Source: Cohnella zeiphila
GTDB taxonomy: Bacteria; Bacillota; Bacilli; Paenibacillales; Paenibacillaceae
Assembly (NCBI RefSeq): GCF_014212055.1
Contig: NZ_JACJVO010000050.1
Location: 28,288 to 92,287 of the forward strand
Direction of reading: 5' to 3'
Length of the DNA stretch: 64,000 nucleotides
The notes below the pieces were generated by a model. That model had not been told where the DNA came from and did not search any database. It saw only the letters and a program-made list of their open reading frames with translations. A program made the position numbers and the translations under genes. This document shows, in pieces, positions 1 through 8,901 of the stretch; the stretch's first letter is position 1; every line of letters begins with the position of its first letter.

Positions 1-409
1 ATCAGATTAACTCGAAGTGGGGAGCTGCTCGAGAACCGAAGTTAGTCTGAAAGCAGACGAAATCCACTCGCAATGGCTCGTGAGCGGCGGATTTGGTTTG
101 ATAACAGAATAATTCAGCCTTGGGGAGCGCGGGAGGACCGAAATTAGTTTGAAATCAGATTAACTCAGTGGGGGGAGTTGCTTGAAGACCTAAGTTAGTT
201 TGAATTCAGATTAACTCGAGGTGGGGGGCTGCTCGAAAGTTTAGGTTAGTCTGAAATCAGACGAAATCCGCTCGCAAAGGCGCGTGAGCGGCGGATTTGG
301 TCTGAAATCAGATGAACGCAGCCGTGGGGAGTGCGTGAGGACCGAAGATAGTTTGAAATCAGATTAACTTAGAAGCGGGGAGCGGCGTGAGGTCCCGAAA
401 TTTTTTGAA
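1..409. repeat. 51-bp tandem repeat array with 204-bp higher-order period
   Basis: Eight units begin near 1, 52, 103, 154, 205, 256, 307 and 358, each 51 bp (the last 52). Most begin ATCAGATTAAC or a variant and end TTAGTTTGAA or TTAGTCTGAA. Units 1/5, 2/6, 3/7 and 4/8 resemble each other more than their neighbours do, giving a 204-bp superunit. Units 2 and 6 carry an inverted repeat (AAATCCGCTCGC against GTGAGCGGCGGATTT). Stops occur in the frames I followed, so it is not read as coding. The array touches the window edge and may continue outside it. Its function is unknown. Confidence 0.85.
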
Positions 410-524
410 ACCGGCCGGGCCAAACGAAAAACGGAAAACTTTGTCTTTTCTATTGACTTTAACAAATTAAAGCGTTAATTTATTATCATATTACTATAAT
501 AAAGCGAAATAGGAGTTGACCCCC

Positions 525-1637
525 ATGGAATCGAACGATCTCCGAGTATCTCCGCGCCGCGTGTTGGCGGACATGACGCCTTATACGGCGGGCAAGCCGA
601 TCTGGGAAGTCCAGCGGGAGTACGGGCTGGACCGGGTCGTGAAGCTGGCGTCGAACGAGAACCCGCTCGGCCCGTCGCCGAAGGCGCTGGAAGCGATACA
701 GTCGCTGCTCCCGGACCTCCACCGATACCCCGACGAGCGCGCGTTCGGCCTGCTTCGGGCGCTGTCGGAGCGCTTGCGCCTGCCGGAGGAATGCCTGATC
801 GTCACGAACGGAGGAGACGAGCTGATCACGCTGCTTTCAGAGGCTTATTTGGAACCGGGCGACGAGGTCGTCGTGCCTTCTCCCACGTTCAGCGAATACG
901 CCTTCGGCGCCCGTCTCATGAACGCGACGCCGGTCCCGGTCCCGCTCCGCGAGGGGTATCGCTTTTCTACGGACGATTTGCTCGCCGCCGTAACGGAGCG
1001 GACGAAGCTCGTTTATCTGTGCACGCCGAACAACCCGACCGGCACCTATCTGCCCGGGCCGGAGATGCGCAGGCTGCTCGATTCTTTGCCGCGCCGCGTG
1101 CTCGTCGTCATCGACTCGGCTTACGCCCACTTCGCGACCGCTCCGGACTATGATGACGGTATGGCATACGTACGGGAAGGCCGGCCGGTCGTCGTGCTGC
1201 AGACCTTTTCCAAAATATACGGCTTGGCCGGCATCCGCGTCGGCTACGGCGCGGCGCCGGCGGAGATCGTGCGCTCCCTGCTCCAGGTCAAGGAGCCGTT
1301 CAACGTGAACGCGCTCGCCCAAGCCGCCGCCGCTGCGGCGCTCGCCGACGACGCGCATCTGGAAGCGTCGCGCCGGGTCAACGAAGAGGGCCGCAAGCAG
1401 CTGTACGACGGGTTGACCGCGCTCGGTATCCCCTATATCGAGAGCATGAGCAATTTCATTCTGGCCGAGCCGGGCGAACGGGCGGCCGGCATGTTCGAGG
1501 CGCTTATGGCGAAAGGCGTGATCCTCCGCTCCGGCAAAGGGTGGAATCTCCCGCGCCACGTTCGCATCTCGGTCGGAACCCGCGAGGAGAATAAGCTGCT
1601 TCTCTCCGAGCTCGCCGCGTTCATGAAATCCTCTTAA
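525..1637 (+). CDS. hisC: Pyridoxal-phosphate aminotransferase, histidinol-phosphate aminotransferase (HisC) type
   Basis: A 370-residue fold-type I aminotransferase that would transfer the amino group between glutamate and histidinol phosphate, or aromatic/prephenate-type substrates. Visible hallmarks are NENPLGPSP near the N terminus, the CTPNNPTG motif, and the PLP lysine in TFSKIYGLAGIRVGYG (about K230), followed by the phosphate-binding arginine region. An upstream in-frame TTG at 516 lies directly against the AGGAG at 511-515, so ATG 525, nine bases away, is chosen. It stands apart from other his genes, and HisC paralogues in this position can serve tyrosine/phenylalanine synthesis, so the substrate is uncertain. 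The AT-rich leader 450-500 contains TTGACT (453) and TATAAT (495) but not at promoter spacing. Confidence 0.85.
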   Translation: MESNDLRVSPRRVLADMTPYTAGKPIWEVQREYGLDRVVKLASNENPLGPSPKALEAIQSLLPDLHRYPDERAFGLLRALSERLRLPEECLIVTNGGDELITLLSEAYLEPGDEVVVPSPTFSEYAFGARLMNATPVPVPLREGYRFSTDDLLAAVTERTKLVYLCTPNNPTGTYLPGPEMRRLLDSLPRRVLVVIDSAYAHFATAPDYDDGMAYVREGRPVVVLQTFSKIYGLAGIRVGYGAAPAEIVRSLLQVKEPFNVNALAQAAAAAALADDAHLEASRRVNEEGRKQLYDGLTALGIPYIESMSNFILAEPGERAAGMFEALMAKGVILRSGKGWNLPRHVRISVGTREENKLLLSELAAFMKSS

Positions 1638-1735
1638 TTTCGCCATCGATTCGTCCGTTTCAAGGGCGAGAACGGTTGTGGTAAGATGAGAGGGACAACG
1701 GTGACGATCGCATTCAGACGGTGGGGGGAAGGCGG

Positions 1736-2608
1736 ATGTTTCGCAAGATTGGAGTTGTGGGAGCGGGCACGATGGGGCAAGGAATCGCCGAGATGCTCGC
1801 AGCGAAAGGGCTGGACGTCCATCTGACGGAGAAGACGCCGGAGAAGCTGCAGCGGGGCGTGGAAGCGATCGAGCTGAGCCTGGACCGGCAGATCGAACGA
1901 TGGGCGATCACGCAGGCGGAGAAGAAGCTGATCCAGAACCGCATTCATCCCGAGCCCTCTCTGGAGCATTTGTCTTCATGCGAGCTGGTGATCGAGACGA
2001 TCAGCGAGGAGCTGGACAGCAAGCTGGCCGTCTTCGGGCAGCTTGGGGCGATTTTGCCGGAGACGACGATCATCGCGAGCAATACGTCCACGCTCAGCTT
2101 GACCGAGCTGGCCGGCGCGGCCCGGAGGCCGGAGCGGGTCATCGGCATGCACTTCGTGTATCCCGCGATCCGCATCGACGTCGTCGAGATTATCCGCGGC
2201 CTGCAAACCTCGGAGGAGACGTTCCGGGATACGAAGGAGTTCGTCGAGCAGGTGCTCGGCAAAAAAGGCGTCATGGTATTCGAGTCGCCCGGATTCGTCA
2301 CGACGCGGCTCAGCTGCCTGCTGATCAACGAGGCGCTGCATCTGCTCGAGGAAGGGGTGGCGTCCGCCGAGGACATCGATTCGTCGATGCGCGTCGGCTA
2401 CCGGTTCCAGCACGGCCCGCTCGAGATGGCGGACCGGTTCGGTCTCGATTCGGTGCTGGCCGCGCTGGAGCGGATGTTCCGCGAATACGGCGAGCTTAAG
2501 TACCGGCCTTCGATTCTGCTGAAGAAAAAAGTGCGGGCCGGGCAGCTCGGCGCCAAGACGGGCGTCGGATTTTTCTCGTACGACAAGGACGGTGACCGGA
2601 TCGGATGA
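1736..2608 (+). CDS. 3-hydroxyacyl-CoA (3-hydroxybutyryl-CoA) dehydrogenase
   Basis: A 290-residue cytoplasmic NAD-dependent dehydrogenase that would interconvert 3-hydroxyacyl-CoA and 3-oxoacyl-CoA. The N terminus has the Rossmann motif VGAGTMGQG (about residues 7-15). The SNTSTLSLTEL and GMHFVYPA segments match the catalytic His/Glu region of the HBD/FadB family, and the C terminus carries the usual helical dimerisation domain (FQHGPLEMADRFGLD). ATG 1736 follows a GGGGGAAGG ribosome site; an earlier GTG at 1721 lies within that site. The stop overlaps the acetate kinase start by four bases (ATGA), which suggests translational coupling and a role near acetyl-CoA/acyl-CoA metabolism. The physiological substrate cannot be told from sequence. 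Confidence 0.85.
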   Translation: MFRKIGVVGAGTMGQGIAEMLAAKGLDVHLTEKTPEKLQRGVEAIELSLDRQIERWAITQAEKKLIQNRIHPEPSLEHLSSCELVIETISEELDSKLAVFGQLGAILPETTIIASNTSTLSLTELAGAARRPERVIGMHFVYPAIRIDVVEIIRGLQTSEETFRDTKEFVEQVLGKKGVMVFESPGFVTTRLSCLLINEALHLLEEGVASAEDIDSSMRVGYRFQHGPLEMADRFGLDSVLAALERMFREYGELKYRPSILLKKKVRAGQLGAKTGVGFFSYDKDGDRIG

Positions 2609-3819
2609 ACGTACTCGTGATCAATGCGGGAAGCTCCTCGCTCAAGTACCAGCTGTACGACATGACGAACGAGACGGTGCTCGCCAAGGGGCGGGTCGAA
2701 CGGATCGGCATGGAATCGTCCATTCTGACCCATGAAGTCGAAGGGGAGCCGGATGTCCGGGAAGTGAGCGAGATCCTGGAGCATACGGCCGCCGTACGAA
2801 AAGTGCTCGACATGCTGACCCATCCGAAGTTCGGCGTTCTCCGGGCGATCGGCGACATTCAGGCGGTCGGCCATCGCGTCGTGCACGGTGGCGAGTCGTT
2901 TCACGAATCGGTGCTGATCGACGCCGACGTGAAGGCGGAAATCCGCCGTCTGTTCGACCTGGCTCCGCTGCACAATCCGGCGCACATGATGGGAATCCTG
3001 GCCGTGGAAGCGAATCTGCCGGACGTTCCGCAGGCGGTCGTGTTCGACACCGCGTTCCATCAGACGATGCCGCCGGCTTCCTACTTGTACGCGATTCCGA
3101 CGGTGCTGTACCGCAAGCACAAGATCCGGCGCTACGGGTTTCACGGAACGAGCCACGATTACGTGAGCAAGCAGGCGGCCGCCTTCCTCGGAAAAGCGCC
3201 GGAAGCGCTGAAGATCGTCAGCTGCCATATCGGCAACGGCGCGAGCTGCGCGGCCATCCTGCACGGCAAGTCGTACGACACGAGCATGGGCATGACGCCG
3301 CTCGAAGGGCTGATGATGGGAACGCGCAGCGGCGATCTCGATCCCGCGATCGTTCCGTTCGCGATGAACAAGGAAGAGCTGACGCTTAGCGAAGTGAATT
3401 CGATGCTGAACAAGCACAGCGGACTGCTCGCGATCTCCGGCCTCAGCAGCGACATGCGCGAAGTGGTGCAGGCGATGGAGGAAGGCAGCGAGCCGGCGAA
3501 GCTTGCGTTCGAGATGTACGCCTACCGCATCCGCAAATATATCGGCGCATACGCGGCGGCCATGAACGGCATCGATGTGCTGCTGTTCACCGCAGGCGTG
3601 GGCGAAAATTCCGTTCCGCTGCGCAAGCGCGTCTGCGAAGGGCTGACGTTCCTGGGGCTCGAACTGGACGATGCCCGCAACGAAGTACGGAGCGGCGAGA
3701 CGCGGCGGGTCTCCGCCGACGGATCGCAGGTCGACGTTCTGGTCGTGCCGACGAACGAAGAGCTGCTGATCGCCCGCGATACCTACCGTTTGGCGATCGG
3801 CCCGAAGGGCAAGAGGTAA
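2605..3819 (+). CDS. ackA: Acetate kinase
   Basis: A 404-residue ASKHA-fold kinase converting acetyl phosphate and ADP to acetate and ATP (reversible). Family motifs are intact: NAGSSSLKYQLYD at the N terminus, GHRVVHGGE, FDTAFHQTMP with the catalytic Asp, the HGTSHDYV block, VSCHIGNGAS (adenosine motif), GTRSGDLDP and FTAGVGENS. Length is normal for the family. It starts on the ATG of an ATGA overlap with the preceding dehydrogenase. No pta gene is adjacent; a PduL-type phosphotransacylase, which could supply acyl phosphate, lies about 33 kb further on. Confidence 0.96.
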   Translation: MNVLVINAGSSSLKYQLYDMTNETVLAKGRVERIGMESSILTHEVEGEPDVREVSEILEHTAAVRKVLDMLTHPKFGVLRAIGDIQAVGHRVVHGGESFHESVLIDADVKAEIRRLFDLAPLHNPAHMMGILAVEANLPDVPQAVVFDTAFHQTMPPASYLYAIPTVLYRKHKIRRYGFHGTSHDYVSKQAAAFLGKAPEALKIVSCHIGNGASCAAILHGKSYDTSMGMTPLEGLMMGTRSGDLDPAIVPFAMNKEELTLSEVNSMLNKHSGLLAISGLSSDMREVVQAMEEGSEPAKLAFEMYAYRIRKYIGAYAAAMNGIDVLLFTAGVGENSVPLRKRVCEGLTFLGLELDDARNEVRSGETRRVSADGSQVDVLVVPTNEELLIARDTYRLAIGPKGKR

Positions 3820-3854
3820 CAGAACGGGATACAGGAACGAAAGGGGAAAAGGCC

Positions 3855-5156
3855 ATGACGGCAAGCGTCCAAACGACGATTTCGGAAGCGGGCTCCCATG
3901 TGGGCCGGCAGGTCCGCATCGGCTGCTGGCTGACGCGGAGACGCTCCAGCGGCAAGATCCAATTTCTCCAGCTGCGGGACGGTACGGGGTTTATTCAGGC
4001 GGTGCTTGTCAAGGAGGAGACGCCGGCCGACGCGTGGCAGGCCGCTTCCGAGCTGACGCAGGAAAGCTCGCTTTACGTTACCGGCGTCGTCCGCGAGGAG
4101 CCTCGCAGCCCATCAGGCTACGAATTGGCCGCGACCGGCATCGAGGTCATCCAGATCGCGCAGGATTACCCGATTACGCCGAAGGAGCACGGCGTCGACT
4201 TCCTGATGGACCACCGCCATCTGTGGCTTCGCGCGCCGCGGCAGCGCGCCATTCTGCGCATTCGGGCCGAGATCGTGTCGGCGATCCAGCATTTTTTCGA
4301 CGAACGGGGCTTTACGCAGGTCGATCCGCCGATCCTGACGCCATCATCCGCCGAAGGGACGACGAATCTGTTCCATACGAAATATTTCGACGAGGACGCC
4401 TACCTCACCCAGAGCGGTCAGCTGTATATGGAAGCGGCGGCGATGGCGCTCGGAAAAGTTTATTCGTTCGGGCCGACGTTCCGGGCGGAGAAATCCAAGA
4501 CCCGGCGGCATCTGATCGAATTCTGGATGATCGAGCCGGAGATGGCGTTCGTCGATCACGAACAAAATTTGCGCGTTCAGGAGCAGTTCGTCTCCTTCGT
4601 CGTCTCGCGGGTGCTGGACCGGTGCCGGCAGGAGCTGGAGACGCTTGGGCGGGACACGTCGGCGCTGGAGCGGGTGCAGGCTCCGTTTCCGCGGATCACG
4701 TACGACGAAGCGCTCGAACTGTTGAAGGAAGACGACATGGCGCTGCCGTGGGGCGAGGATTTCGGCGCTCCGCACGAGACGGCGATCGCCCGGCGGTTCG
4801 ACCGGCCGGTGTTCATTACTCACTACCCGGCTTCGTTCAAGGCTTTCTATATGAAGCCGGACCCGAACCGGCCGGAGGTCGTGCTGTGCGCGGACCTTAT
4901 CGCTCCGGAAGGGTACGGCGAGATCATCGGCGGCTCGCAGCGGATCGACGACCCGGCGCTGCTCGAAGCCCGCTTCGCCGAGCACGGGCTGGCGCCGGAA
5001 GCGTATGGTTGGTACCTGGATCTGCGCAAATACGGCACGGTGCCGCATTCCGGCTTCGGTCTCGGGCTGGAGCGTACGGTCGCCTGGATTTGCGGCCTGG
5101 ACCACGTGCGGGAGACGATTCCGTTCCCGCGCATGCTTTACCGGCTGTACCCGTAA
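3855..5156 (+). CDS. asnS: Asparaginyl-tRNA synthetase
   Basis: A 433-residue class IIb synthetase that charges tRNA-Asn. The N-terminal OB-fold anticodon domain (about residues 15-110) has RSSGKIQFLQLRDGTGFIQ, as in Bacillus AsnS. The catalytic part shows motif 2 (FGPTFRAEKSKTRRHL) and motif 3 (GFGLGLERTVAWI). The LIEFWMIEPEMAF stretch and the absence of an AspRS GAD insertion favour Asn over Asp. ATG 3855 follows a purine-rich AAAGGGGAAAAGG site. It sits directly before dnaD, the same pairing as in B. subtilis (asnS-dnaD). I see no T-box leader upstream; the gap to ackA is only 35 bases. Confidence 0.95.
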   Translation: MTASVQTTISEAGSHVGRQVRIGCWLTRRRSSGKIQFLQLRDGTGFIQAVLVKEETPADAWQAASELTQESSLYVTGVVREEPRSPSGYELAATGIEVIQIAQDYPITPKEHGVDFLMDHRHLWLRAPRQRAILRIRAEIVSAIQHFFDERGFTQVDPPILTPSSAEGTTNLFHTKYFDEDAYLTQSGQLYMEAAAMALGKVYSFGPTFRAEKSKTRRHLIEFWMIEPEMAFVDHEQNLRVQEQFVSFVVSRVLDRCRQELETLGRDTSALERVQAPFPRITYDEALELLKEDDMALPWGEDFGAPHETAIARRFDRPVFITHYPASFKAFYMKPDPNRPEVVLCADLIAPEGYGEIIGGSQRIDDPALLEARFAEHGLAPEAYGWYLDLRKYGTVPHSGFGLGLERTVAWICGLDHVRETIPFPRMLYRLYP

Positions 5157-5186
5157 GGTTCGGCCGGAAGGGGAGGAGAAAATAGG

Positions 5187-5903
5187 ATGCTCGATCGCAA
5201 CGCGCTCGCGCGGGGGCTTGCGGAAGCTTATATGGACGGAGCGGTCAGTCTGCCGTACGCCCTGCTGCGCAGTTACCGCGCGCTGAAGCTGACCGATACG
5301 GAATGCATGATCGTCATCCAGCTGCTGGCGTTCCGTCAGCTGGAGCAGAACGAATTCCCGACGATGGAACAGCTCCAGCAGCGGCTCGGCGCATCGCAGA
5401 CGGCGGTCGGGCAGGCGATGCAGAAGCTTGTCAAGCACGGCTTCGTCGGCATTGACGAAGTGTACGACCCGGCAACGGGCGTTCAATCGGAACGGTACAA
5501 CCTGACCGGCCTGTTCCGGAAGATCGCCGCGCTGCTGGCGGCCGAGGAGCTGCCGCTGCGCGGCGGCGCGGCGGATCTCGGCGCCGAAGGCCCGGACGAT
5601 ACGGCCTCCTTGCGGAAGCCGCTTCGCCCGGCCTCGGACGAAGCGGCGCCGACGAACCTGCTGACCGTATTCGAGCAGGAGTTCGGCCGGCCGCTTACGC
5701 CGATGGAGTGCGAGACGATCACGGGCTGGCTGGATTCGGACGGCTATGCCGAAGAGCTTGTGCTGTTCGCGCTCAAGGAGTCCGTATTCGCGGGCAAGCT
5801 GCATTTTCGCTATATCGATCGCATTCTGCTGGAATGGAGCCGCAACCGCGTCGGCAGCGTCGAAGACGCACGCGCGCACGTTCAGAAGTTCCGCAGCCGC
5901 TGA
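5187..5903 (+). CDS. dnaD: DNA replication initiation protein DnaD
   Basis: A 238-residue primosomal protein that helps DnaA and DnaB load the replicative helicase at oriC and at restart sites. The N-terminal winged-helix domain (about 1-110) contains LKLTDTECMIVIQLLAF and MEQLQQRLGASQTAVGQAMQKLVKHGF. After a low-complexity linker, the C-terminal DnaB/DnaD domain (about 150-235) begins FEQEFGRPLTPMECETI and has the conserved AL and YIDRILLEW helices. Length matches the family (about 230). ATG 5187 is preceded by GGGAGGAG. In B. subtilis nth and ponA follow; here a strong terminator ends the unit. Confidence 0.92.
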   Translation: MLDRNALARGLAEAYMDGAVSLPYALLRSYRALKLTDTECMIVIQLLAFRQLEQNEFPTMEQLQQRLGASQTAVGQAMQKLVKHGFVGIDEVYDPATGVQSERYNLTGLFRKIAALLAAEELPLRGGAADLGAEGPDDTASLRKPLRPASDEAAPTNLLTVFEQEFGRPLTPMECETITGWLDSDGYAEELVLFALKESVFAGKLHFRYIDRILLEWSRNRVGSVEDARAHVQKFRSR

Positions 5904-5919
5904 CGGCGCGGATTCCGGA

Positions 5920-5950
5920 CCGCCGGGGAACGAATTCCCCGGCGGTTTTT
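5920..5950 (+). terminator. Rho-independent terminator after dnaD
   Basis: Perfect 11-bp stem (5920-5930 with 5935-5945) closed by a CGAA tetraloop and followed by five T residues. It ends the asnS-dnaD transcript. Confidence 0.9.
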
Positions 5951-6004
5951 CGCGTCCGGATTTTCCGGCGGCGAGGCGCCTCCTTCCCGCCTTTCCGTCC
6001 ACGC

Positions 6005-6032
6005 ACCGGACGCTAGGCGGCTGCATAAGATG
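6005..6032 (+). promoter_or_regulatory. Candidate sigma-K promoter of dpaAB
   Basis: An AC dinucleotide at 6005-6006 and CATAAGATG at 6024-6032 are 17 bp apart. This is close to the mother-cell sigma-K consensus AC-N16/17-CATANNNTA, and spoVFA (dpaA) is sigma-K dependent in B. subtilis. The motif is short and degenerate, so the call rests mainly on position. Confidence 0.4.
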
Positions 6033-6067
6033 TGCTAGGCTGCTCGCAGCAGAAGGGAGGGATTGTC

Positions 6068-6967
6068 ATGCTCACCGGCGTGCAAGTCGTGCTCGCAGGG
6101 GGAGACGCAAGGCAGCTAGAAGTGATCCGCCGGCTCACGGAGCTGGACGCGGCGGTCGTCGTCGCGGGATTCGACCGGCTCGATACGCCGCTGCCCGGCG
6201 TTGTGAGGACGGAATGGTCGCCCGAAGCGCTCATCAAAGCGGATGCGCTGGTGCTTCCGCCGGTCGGAACGGAGGACGACGGCAGCATCTCGGCCGTCTT
6301 CACGGAGAAAGACATGAAGCTGTCCGACGAGCATCTGGCGGCGCTGCCGAAGACGAGCAGGATTTATTGCGGCATGGCCAAACCTTATCTGCGCCGCTTG
6401 TGCGAGAAACATCGGATCGGACTGGTTGAGCTGTTCGAACGGGACGACGTTGCGATCTACAACTCCATCCCGACGGCGGAAGGCGCCGTGATGATGGCCA
6501 TTCAAAATACCGACATCACGATTCACGGCTCCACCTGCATGGTGCTCGGACTCGGCAGAACCGGTCTCACGCTGGCGCGGACGCTTCAGGGATTGGGAGC
6601 GACGGTCAAGGCCGGCGTGCGTCGGGAGGAGTCGTTCGCACGGGCTTACGAGATGGGGTTCGAGCCTTTCTACATGCCGGATTTGGCGCGTCAGACGGGG
6701 AATATCGACTTGCTTTTTAATACAATTCCTAATATGATAGTCACAGCGCAAGTGATCGCCGGACTCCCCCTGCGCGCCGTTATTATCGACCTGGCTTCGA
6801 AGCCGGGCGGAACCGATTTTCGCTTCGCCGAGAAGCGCGGAATCAAGGCTCTGCTCGCTCCCGGACTCCCGGGAATCGTCGCTCCGAAGACCGCCGGTCG
6901 GATTATCGCCAACGGCCTCATCCAGATGATTCTGGAAGACGGGCGACAACGGGGGAATGCGACATGA
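6068..6967 (+). CDS. dpaA: Dipicolinate synthase subunit A
   Basis: A 299-residue protein (SpoVFA) that with DpaB oxidises 4-hydroxytetrahydrodipicolinate to dipicolinic acid in the mother cell during late sporulation. The N-terminal half holds the dipicolinate-synthase N domain (GGDARQLEVIRRL). The C-terminal half is a Rossmann NAD-binding domain with VLGLGRTGLTLARTL (about residues 160-174) and the LFNTIPNMIVT segment. ATG 6068 has AAGGGAGG 6-7 bases upstream; an in-frame start at 6032 lacks a ribosome site. It overlaps dpaB by four bases. The downstream neighbours dapG and dapA supply its precursor. Confidence 0.93.
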   Translation: MLTGVQVVLAGGDARQLEVIRRLTELDAAVVVAGFDRLDTPLPGVVRTEWSPEALIKADALVLPPVGTEDDGSISAVFTEKDMKLSDEHLAALPKTSRIYCGMAKPYLRRLCEKHRIGLVELFERDDVAIYNSIPTAEGAVMMAIQNTDITIHGSTCMVLGLGRTGLTLARTLQGLGATVKAGVRREESFARAYEMGFEPFYMPDLARQTGNIDLLFNTIPNMIVTAQVIAGLPLRAVIIDLASKPGGTDFRFAEKRGIKALLAPGLPGIVAPKTAGRIIANGLIQMILEDGRQRGNAT

Positions 6968-7560
6968 ATTGGCAAGGAACGACGGTCGGCTACGCTTTGA
7001 CCGGTTCTCACTGCACGCTGGCGGAAGTGATGCCCCAGATCAAGAGATTCGTCGATGCCGGGGCGAACGTCGTGCCGATCGTGAGTCAAACGATCATGAC
7101 GACGGATACGCGGTTTGGAACGAGCGAGCATTGGCAGGAGCAGCTTCGCGAGCTGACCGGCAACGAGCTGATCAGCACGATTCCGGAAGCCGAACCGCTC
7201 GGCCCCTCGAAGAAGCTCGACGTGCTGGCGATCTCGCCGTGCACGGGCAATACGACGAGCCGGCTTGCCAACGCGATCACCGACAGTCCGGTATTGATGG
7301 CGGCCAAGGCGCAGATGCGCAACGGCCGGCCGATCGTGCTGGCCATCTCGACCAACGACGGCCTCGGGCTGAACGCCGCCAATATCGCCAAGTTGCTGGT
7401 GGCGAAGAACATTTACTTCGTTCCGTTCGGCCAGGATAATCCCGAAGCGAAGCCGAATTCGCTCGTGGCGAGAATGGACCTGGTCATGGAGACGTGCGAG
7501 GCCGCATTGCAAGGCAAACAGCTTCAGCCCATGCTGATTGAACGATTTTTATACGCCTGA
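6964..7560 (+). CDS. dpaB: Dipicolinate synthase subunit B
   Basis: A 198-residue flavoprotein-like subunit (SpoVFB) of dipicolinate synthase. The sequence shows the flavodoxin-like fold typical of the family: GYALTGSHCTLAEV at the N terminus, then LAISPCTGNTTSRLANAITD and the KNIYFVPFGQDNP motif. Length matches the B. subtilis protein (200 residues). Its ATG lies inside the stop of dpaA (ATGA), so both are translated from one message. A 123-base gap without a clear terminator separates it from dapG; asd, which sits in this gap in B. subtilis, is absent. Confidence 0.93.
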   Translation: MNWQGTTVGYALTGSHCTLAEVMPQIKRFVDAGANVVPIVSQTIMTTDTRFGTSEHWQEQLRELTGNELISTIPEAEPLGPSKKLDVLAISPCTGNTTSRLANAITDSPVLMAAKAQMRNGRPIVLAISTNDGLGLNAANIAKLLVAKNIYFVPFGQDNPEAKPNSLVARMDLVMETCEAALQGKQLQPMLIERFLYA

Positions 7561-7683
7561 CGGGATTTGTTTTCTTTATTTTACGATGCAGCATTTTACA
7601 TCGGATTCATCGCACCCGGGATCGGACCCCCGACGCCTTGTCGTTCATCCGCTTTTCATCAAGGATGAAGGAAGGAACGAATC

Positions 7684-8901
7684 ATGATCACGGTGCAGAA
7701 GTTTGGAGGGACGTCGCTGTCCGACGAACGAGGTCGGCGGCACGTCCTCCGTCATATTTCGCGCGAACGCGCGACCGGCGCCGGTCTCGTCGTGGTCGTC
7801 TCGGCCATGGGCCGGCGCGGCGAGCCTTATGCGACCGATACGCTGCTGGACTGGATCGACCGCAACGGCCGATCCCTTCCGGATCGCGAGAAGGACATGC
7901 TTCTCAGCTGCGGAGAACTGATCTCCGCGGCGACGCTGTGCAGCTTGCTGAATCGCGAAGGCATTCCGAGCGTGGCCTTGACCGGCGGCCAGGCGGGCAT
8001 CGTCACCGACGGCCGTTTCGGTTCGGCTCGCATCGCGAAGGTGAATCCCGCCAAGATCGCCGAGCATCTCGCCGACGACAAAGTCGTGATCGTAGCCGGG
8101 TTCCAGGGCATGACCGAGGACGGGGAGATCACGACGCTCGGGCGAGGCGGAAGCGATACGTCGGCCGCCGCGCTCGGCGCGGCGCTGGAAGCTTCCGTCG
8201 TCGACATCTACACCGACGTCGAAGGCATTCTGACGGCCGATCCCCGGCTGGTCGGCGAAGCGCGGCCGCTGGCGGTCGTCAGCTACGAAGAGATTTGCAA
8301 CATGGCCTACAACGGAGCCAAGGTCATTCATCCGCGCGCCGTGGAGATCGCCATGCGGGCCGGGGTGCCGATCCGGGTGCGTTCCACGTTCTCGGATAGC
8401 GAAGGCACTTTGGTGACCCGCGCGGACCTTGCCCGCGAGAAAAGCGGCTGGATGGACCGCGCCGTCACCGGTCTCGCCCACGTCGGCGGGGTAACCCAGC
8501 TGGCGGTCGGCACGCCGGAGGGGCCGTCGGACCTGCAATTACGAGTCTTTCGGGCCATGGCGATAAACGGCATCAGCGTCGACTTCATCAACGTGACGCC
8601 GGCCGGCATTCTGTATACGGTCGGCGAACCCGACGCGGACCTGGCGATCGCGCTTCTGCGCGAGATGGGCTTCGAGCCCCGTTCCCGGGCCGGATGCGCC
8701 AAAGTGGCGGTCATCGGCGGCGGAATGAACGGAGAGCCCGGCGTTATGGCCCGAATCGTGGAAGCGTTGACGGAGAGCAACATCCCCATTTTGCAATCGG
8801 CAGACTCCAACGCCACCATCTGGGTGCTGGTGTCTGAAGAAGATATGGCGCCCGCCATGCGGGCTCTTCATTCTGCGTTCAGCTTGCACCTGACTCCCTG
8901 A
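7684..8901 (+). CDS. dapG: Aspartate kinase (DapG type)
   Basis: A 405-residue aspartokinase that phosphorylates L-aspartate, the entry step to lysine, DAP and dipicolinate. The kinase domain opens with VQKFGGTSLSDE and carries TLGRGGSDTSAAALGAAL and IYTDVEGILTADPRL. Two C-terminal ACT domains (about 260-405) include VDFINVTPAGILYTV and a second block around VAVIGGGMNGEPGVMARIV. The length and context correspond to B. subtilis aspartokinase I (DapG), the isozyme feeding DAP and spore synthesis. ATG 7684 follows AAGGAAGG. Its allosteric effector cannot be proven from sequence. Confidence 0.92.
   Translation: MITVQKFGGTSLSDERGRRHVLRHISRERATGAGLVVVVSAMGRRGEPYATDTLLDWIDRNGRSLPDREKDMLLSCGELISAATLCSLLNREGIPSVALTGGQAGIVTDGRFGSARIAKVNPAKIAEHLADDKVVIVAGFQGMTEDGEITTLGRGGSDTSAAALGAALEASVVDIYTDVEGILTADPRLVGEARPLAVVSYEEICNMAYNGAKVIHPRAVEIAMRAGVPIRVRSTFSDSEGTLVTRADLAREKSGWMDRAVTGLAHVGGVTQLAVGTPEGPSDLQLRVFRAMAINGISVDFINVTPAGILYTVGEPDADLAIALLREMGFEPRSRAGCAKVAVIGGGMNGEPGVMARIVEALTESNIPILQSADSNATIWVLVSEEDMAPAMRALHSAFSLHLTP

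Noticed and set aside
1..409. The left array as a CRISPR
   Set aside because: Units are contiguous 51-bp repeats that diverge along their whole length; there are no constant repeats alternating with unique spacers and no cas genes.
453..500. TTGACT and TATAAT upstream of the first gene as one promoter
   Set aside because: They are 36 bp apart, twice the allowed spacing; the true promoter is not clear.
3820..3854. A T-box leader before asnS
   Set aside because: Only 35 bases separate it from ackA; no specifier stem or T-box sequence is present.
4344..6026. A 560-codon minus-strand frame over asnS and dnaD
   Set aside because: Shadow of conserved genes; no motif and no ribosome site at its start.
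7561..7683. A lysine riboswitch before dapG
   Set aside because: The gap is 123 bases and lacks the conserved L-box helices and any terminator/antiterminator pair.
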